A stretch of 64,000 bases of DNA from Stenomitos frigidus_A (GTDB lineage: Bacteria > Cyanobacteriota > Cyanobacteriia > Leptolyngbyales > Leptolyngbyaceae). The stretch lies in contig NZ_CAWNSW010000157.1 in NCBI RefSeq assembly GCF_963877135.1, positions 1 through 64,000 of the forward strand, in the 5' to 3' direction. Below are positions 61,924-64,000 of this stretch, piece by piece. The notes under the pieces were generated by a model, which saw only the letters and a list, made by a program, of their open reading frames with translations, made no database searches and was not told the DNA's origin. Both the position numbers and the translations under genes were made by a program. Position 1 is the stretch's first letter, and each line of letters opens with the position of its first letter.

Positions 61924-62334
61924 CTAACGTTTCGAGAACTGAGGTGCTTTACGCGCTTTGCGTAAGCCGTACTTCTTCCGTTCTTTGGCACGGGGATCAC
62001 GGGTCAAGTAACCTTCAATCTTCAAAGGCTTACGATTGTCGGGATCGAGCTGGCATAGAGCGCGTGCCACACCTAAACGTACTGCATCGGCTTGTCCAGT
62101 TAATCCGCCACCATGAGCATTCACCAAAATGTCGTACTCACCCTCAAGGCCTAATGTTTCCAGTGGGGCTTTAGCAACAGATAAATACTCGGCATTAAAT
62201 TGAAGATAAAGATCTCCGGGTTTACCGTTGATGGTCAATTGACCGCTGCCAGGAACTAAACGCACCCGTGCCACTGCCGACTTCCGCCGACCGGTTCCCA
62301 AATATACAACTCGACCTTGGTCTATGGCTTGCAT
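61924..62334 (-). CDS. rpsI: Ribosomal protein uS9
   Basis: A 136-aa S9 with GTGRRKSAVARVRLVPGSG near the start, VNAHGGGLTGQADAVRLGVA in the middle and the basic tail KYGLRKARKAPQFSKR, whose terminal arginine reaches the P-site tRNA. Its ATG overlaps the rplM stop codon by one base (TAATG) and is preceded by GGAGGAC, so the two are translationally coupled. Confidence 0.98.
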   Translation of the reverse strand: MQAIDQGRVVYLGTGRRKSAVARVRLVPGSGQLTINGKPGDLYLQFNAEYLSVAKAPLETLGLEGEYDILVNAHGGGLTGQADAVRLGVARALCQLDPDNRKPLKIEGYLTRDPRAKERKKYGLRKARKAPQFSKR

Positions 62335-62789
62335 TAGTGCTGTCCTCCTGGAATTGTCTGAATCGCTAACGTTTGAGGCATCTGAGCTTGATGCGGATGG
62401 TCAGACCCTGCATAAACCTTCAGCTTTGTGAAAAGCTGTCGACCCAAGGTATTTTTGGGCAACATTCCCTTCACGGCTTGCTCAATGATGCGTTCTGGCA
62501 AACGCGCCTGAAGCTTTGCAAAGGTTTCGGTCTTCATCCCACCAGGACGACCGGAATGGCGACGATACAATTTCTGACTGCGCTTTCTGCCAGTGACATC
62601 AATTTTTTCGGCATTAATGACAATCACAAAATCGCCCGTATCCATATGAGGCGTGAACGTTGGCTTGTTTTTGCCACGTAGTACTGTGGCAATTTCGCTC
62701 GCGAGGCGACCCAAACGCTGATCGGTAGCGTCGACAAGATACCAGTTGCGCTCGATTGAATCGACAGAAGGGAGGTAAGTCTTGGTCAT
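62334..62789 (-). CDS. rplM: Ribosomal protein uL13
   Basis: A 151-aa L13, an early-assembling 50S protein. Blocks RNWYLVDATDQRLGRLASEI, GKNKPTFTPHMDTGDFVIVI and AVKGMLPKNTLGRQLFTKLK cover the family. It is followed by rpsI with a one-base overlap and preceded by truA. Start ATG 62789. Confidence 0.98.
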   Translation of the reverse strand: MTKTYLPSVDSIERNWYLVDATDQRLGRLASEIATVLRGKNKPTFTPHMDTGDFVIVINAEKIDVTGRKRSQKLYRRHSGRPGGMKTETFAKLQARLPERIIEQAVKGMLPKNTLGRQLFTKLKVYAGSDHPHQAQMPQTLAIQTIPGGQH

Positions 62790-62853
62790 AACAGTCTCAT
62801 GTACTTGAAAGGGTGATGGACAAAACGTAAAGGAATAACGTTAAGGCAGGTTT

Positions 62854-63702
62854 TTAGGTCACAGGCAGTCGTTCAGGAAATGCCTGTAGACTGAATGCAG
62901 GCTGGGTGTCGTACCAAACATCGGGTGGAAACGGAAACTCTGGATAGCCAACTCGCAGCAAGCACAAGCCTTGTGGTGGAGCGGCATACTTCACCTGCTC
63001 TCGATGCTCCTTTTCCCAGACTTCAGTAAAGCTAATGGGTGATCGTACTCCCCGTCCTACTTGCACCAACATTCCTACTAAGAGACGCATCATGCCATAG
63101 AGGAAACCACTTGCCTGCATCTCAATATAAATTAGGGAGCCTTCACGCTTACATTCTGCCGCTTGCACGTCTACCCAAGAGTGGGGACGATCCGACCCAG
63201 CACGATGGAAGGCTGAAAGATGGTGGCGTCCAACCATAGGGGAAAGAGCTTCTCGAATCAACGATTCATTCAGCGGCTCGTAGTAGTAATGCCATGCAAA
63301 TGGGCGGATAAATAGATTAGGGCGAGGATCGGTATACAGCGTGTAGCGGTAGCGCCGCCAGATCGCAGAGAACCTGGCATGCCAAGTCGAACTGACTGTA
63401 GCTGAGGCACGAATCAGGATGTCCTTTGGCATGCGAGCATTGAGAATCGATGACCAACGAGAAGCCGGAATGTGCGAGGGAGCATCAAAGTGGGCTACCT
63501 GAGCGGCTGCATGAACACCAGAATCGGTTCGACCTGCCGCATGGATACGAACGGGATGCTGCAGAACCGTCTCCAAAACTGTTTCGATTTCTTCTTGGAC
63601 GGTTCGGTGTTGCGGTTGTCGCTGCCATCCATGAAAATGAGTACCTAGGTATTGAATCACTAGGGCAACTCGTTGGGTTGGCAGGGGCGCAGAAGACGGC
63701 AT
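62854..63702 (-). CDS. truA: tRNA pseudouridine synthase A
   Basis: A 282-aa TruA that makes pseudouridine at positions 38-40 of tRNA anticodon arms. The catalytic aspartate is in AAGRTDSGVHAAAQVAHFD. YLGTHFHGWQRQPQHRTVQ and FLYGMMRLLVGMLVQVGRG are other family blocks. The ATG at 63702 lies four bases past the rplQ stop (63707), suggesting coupling. The last 20 residues vary between species. Confidence 0.96.
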   Translation of the reverse strand: MPSSAPLPTQRVALVIQYLGTHFHGWQRQPQHRTVQEEIETVLETVLQHPVRIHAAGRTDSGVHAAAQVAHFDAPSHIPASRWSSILNARMPKDILIRASATVSSTWHARFSAIWRRYRYTLYTDPRPNLFIRPFAWHYYYEPLNESLIREALSPMVGRHHLSAFHRAGSDRPHSWVDVQAAECKREGSLIYIEMQASGFLYGMMRLLVGMLVQVGRGVRSPISFTEVWEKEHREQVKYAAPPQGLCLLRVGYPEFPFPPDVWYDTQPAFSLQAFPERLPVT

Positions 63703-63706
63703 GGAA

Positions 63707-64000
63707 TCAGGTTAGCTCAATGATTGCCATCTCAGCGTTGTCGCCGCGGCGGTGAACAGTACGAATAATGCGGGTGTAGCCGCCATTGCGATCGCCGTAG
63801 CGAGACGCTGCTTGCTCAAACAGTGCGTGCACTAATTGCTTGTCGAACAAATAGCCTAACGCCTGTCGACGTGCTGCGAGTGAGCCGTCTTTAGCAAGTG
63901 TAATCATGCGATCGGCCTCGGAACGAACAGCACGAGCACGAGTTTTGGTCGTTTTAATGCGACCATTACGAATCAGCTCCGTGGTCAGTGATCGCAACAA
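63707..64000 (-). CDS. rplQ: Ribosomal protein bL17, 5' end cut by window
   Basis: The last 97 residues of L17 (LLRSLTTELIRNGRIKTTKT, ARAVRSEADRMITLAKDG, and RIIRTVHRRGDNAEMAIIEL near the end). The family has about 116 residues, so roughly 19 codons and the true start lie beyond the right edge. In cyanobacteria rpoA normally comes just upstream, which would make this the end of the alpha operon. Confidence 0.97.
   Translation of the reverse strand: MLRSLTTELIRNGRIKTTKTRARAVRSEADRMITLAKDGSLAARRQALGYLFDKQLVHALFEQAASRYGDRNGGYTRIIRTVHRRGDNAEMAIIELT

Overview
The window is a 64-kb piece of a beta-cyanobacterial chromosome. The HIP1-type octamer GCGATCGC recurs throughout. The gene content is diagnostic: a beta-carboxysome operon (ccmK-K-L-M-N-O), the inducible CO2-uptake NDH-1 genes (ndhF3-ndhD3-cupA), psbU, ycf66, a DUF3120 membrane protein and the cyanobacterial DUF512/PDZ oxidoreductase. 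Caspase-like, STAND-NTPase and WD40 proteins, plus 7-bp tandem repeats, suggest a large-genome, probably filamentous non-picoplanktonic lineage. I cannot name the genus. I saw no rRNA, tRNA, CRISPR array or intact insertion sequence.

Layout. 0-9.4 kb: a caspase-like protein with a truncated GUN4-like tail, a 21-bp tandem array, a methyltransferase, a 59-aa membrane peptide, a GDP-mannose pyrophosphorylase/phosphomannomutase-like fusion, an Ssb protein, and a 1.1-kb gene-free stretch with a perfect CRP-type site before an FHA protein. 9.5-21.7 kb: recA, xseA-xseB, nadB, psbU, an FHA-adenylate cyclase, DUF3120, uppP, the DUF512 oxidoreductase and exbB-exbD. 21.8-26.3 kb: UDP-glucose dehydrogenase and UDP-glucuronate decarboxylase (a UDP-xylose route), then lepA. 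26.6-33.8 kb: a ribbon-helix-helix protein, a histidine kinase, a two-gene set resembling the URC uracil-catabolism genes URC4 and URC1, and a DnaJ-TPR-WD40 fusion. 34.2-38.2 kb: two glycosyltransferases and a PhyH-type dioxygenase.

38.2-49.2 kb is the CO2-concentrating heart of the window. The carboxysome operon is read leftward and ndhF3-ndhD3-cupA rightward from a shared 870-bp intergenic region. One set supplies the bicarbonate pool and the other the microcompartment that uses it. CcmM has a gamma-carbonic-anhydrase domain and five RbcS-like modules. Four modules keep the redox cysteine pair, and an in-frame internal start suits the short isoform.

49.2-54 kb: a fibrillin-like protein, a cytosine-deaminase-type amidohydrolase, ycf66 and gnd. 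54-59.3 kb: a 1771-aa caspase/nSTAND/WD40 protein. 59.3-60.3 kb: a gene-free, hairpin-rich stretch. 60.3-64 kb: the distal end of the ribosomal alpha operon read leftward (rplQ-truA-rplM-rpsI-rpmE-prfA), with rplQ cut by the window edge.

Coordinates come from reading the sequence. Functions rest on motif recognition and family knowledge, with no database search.
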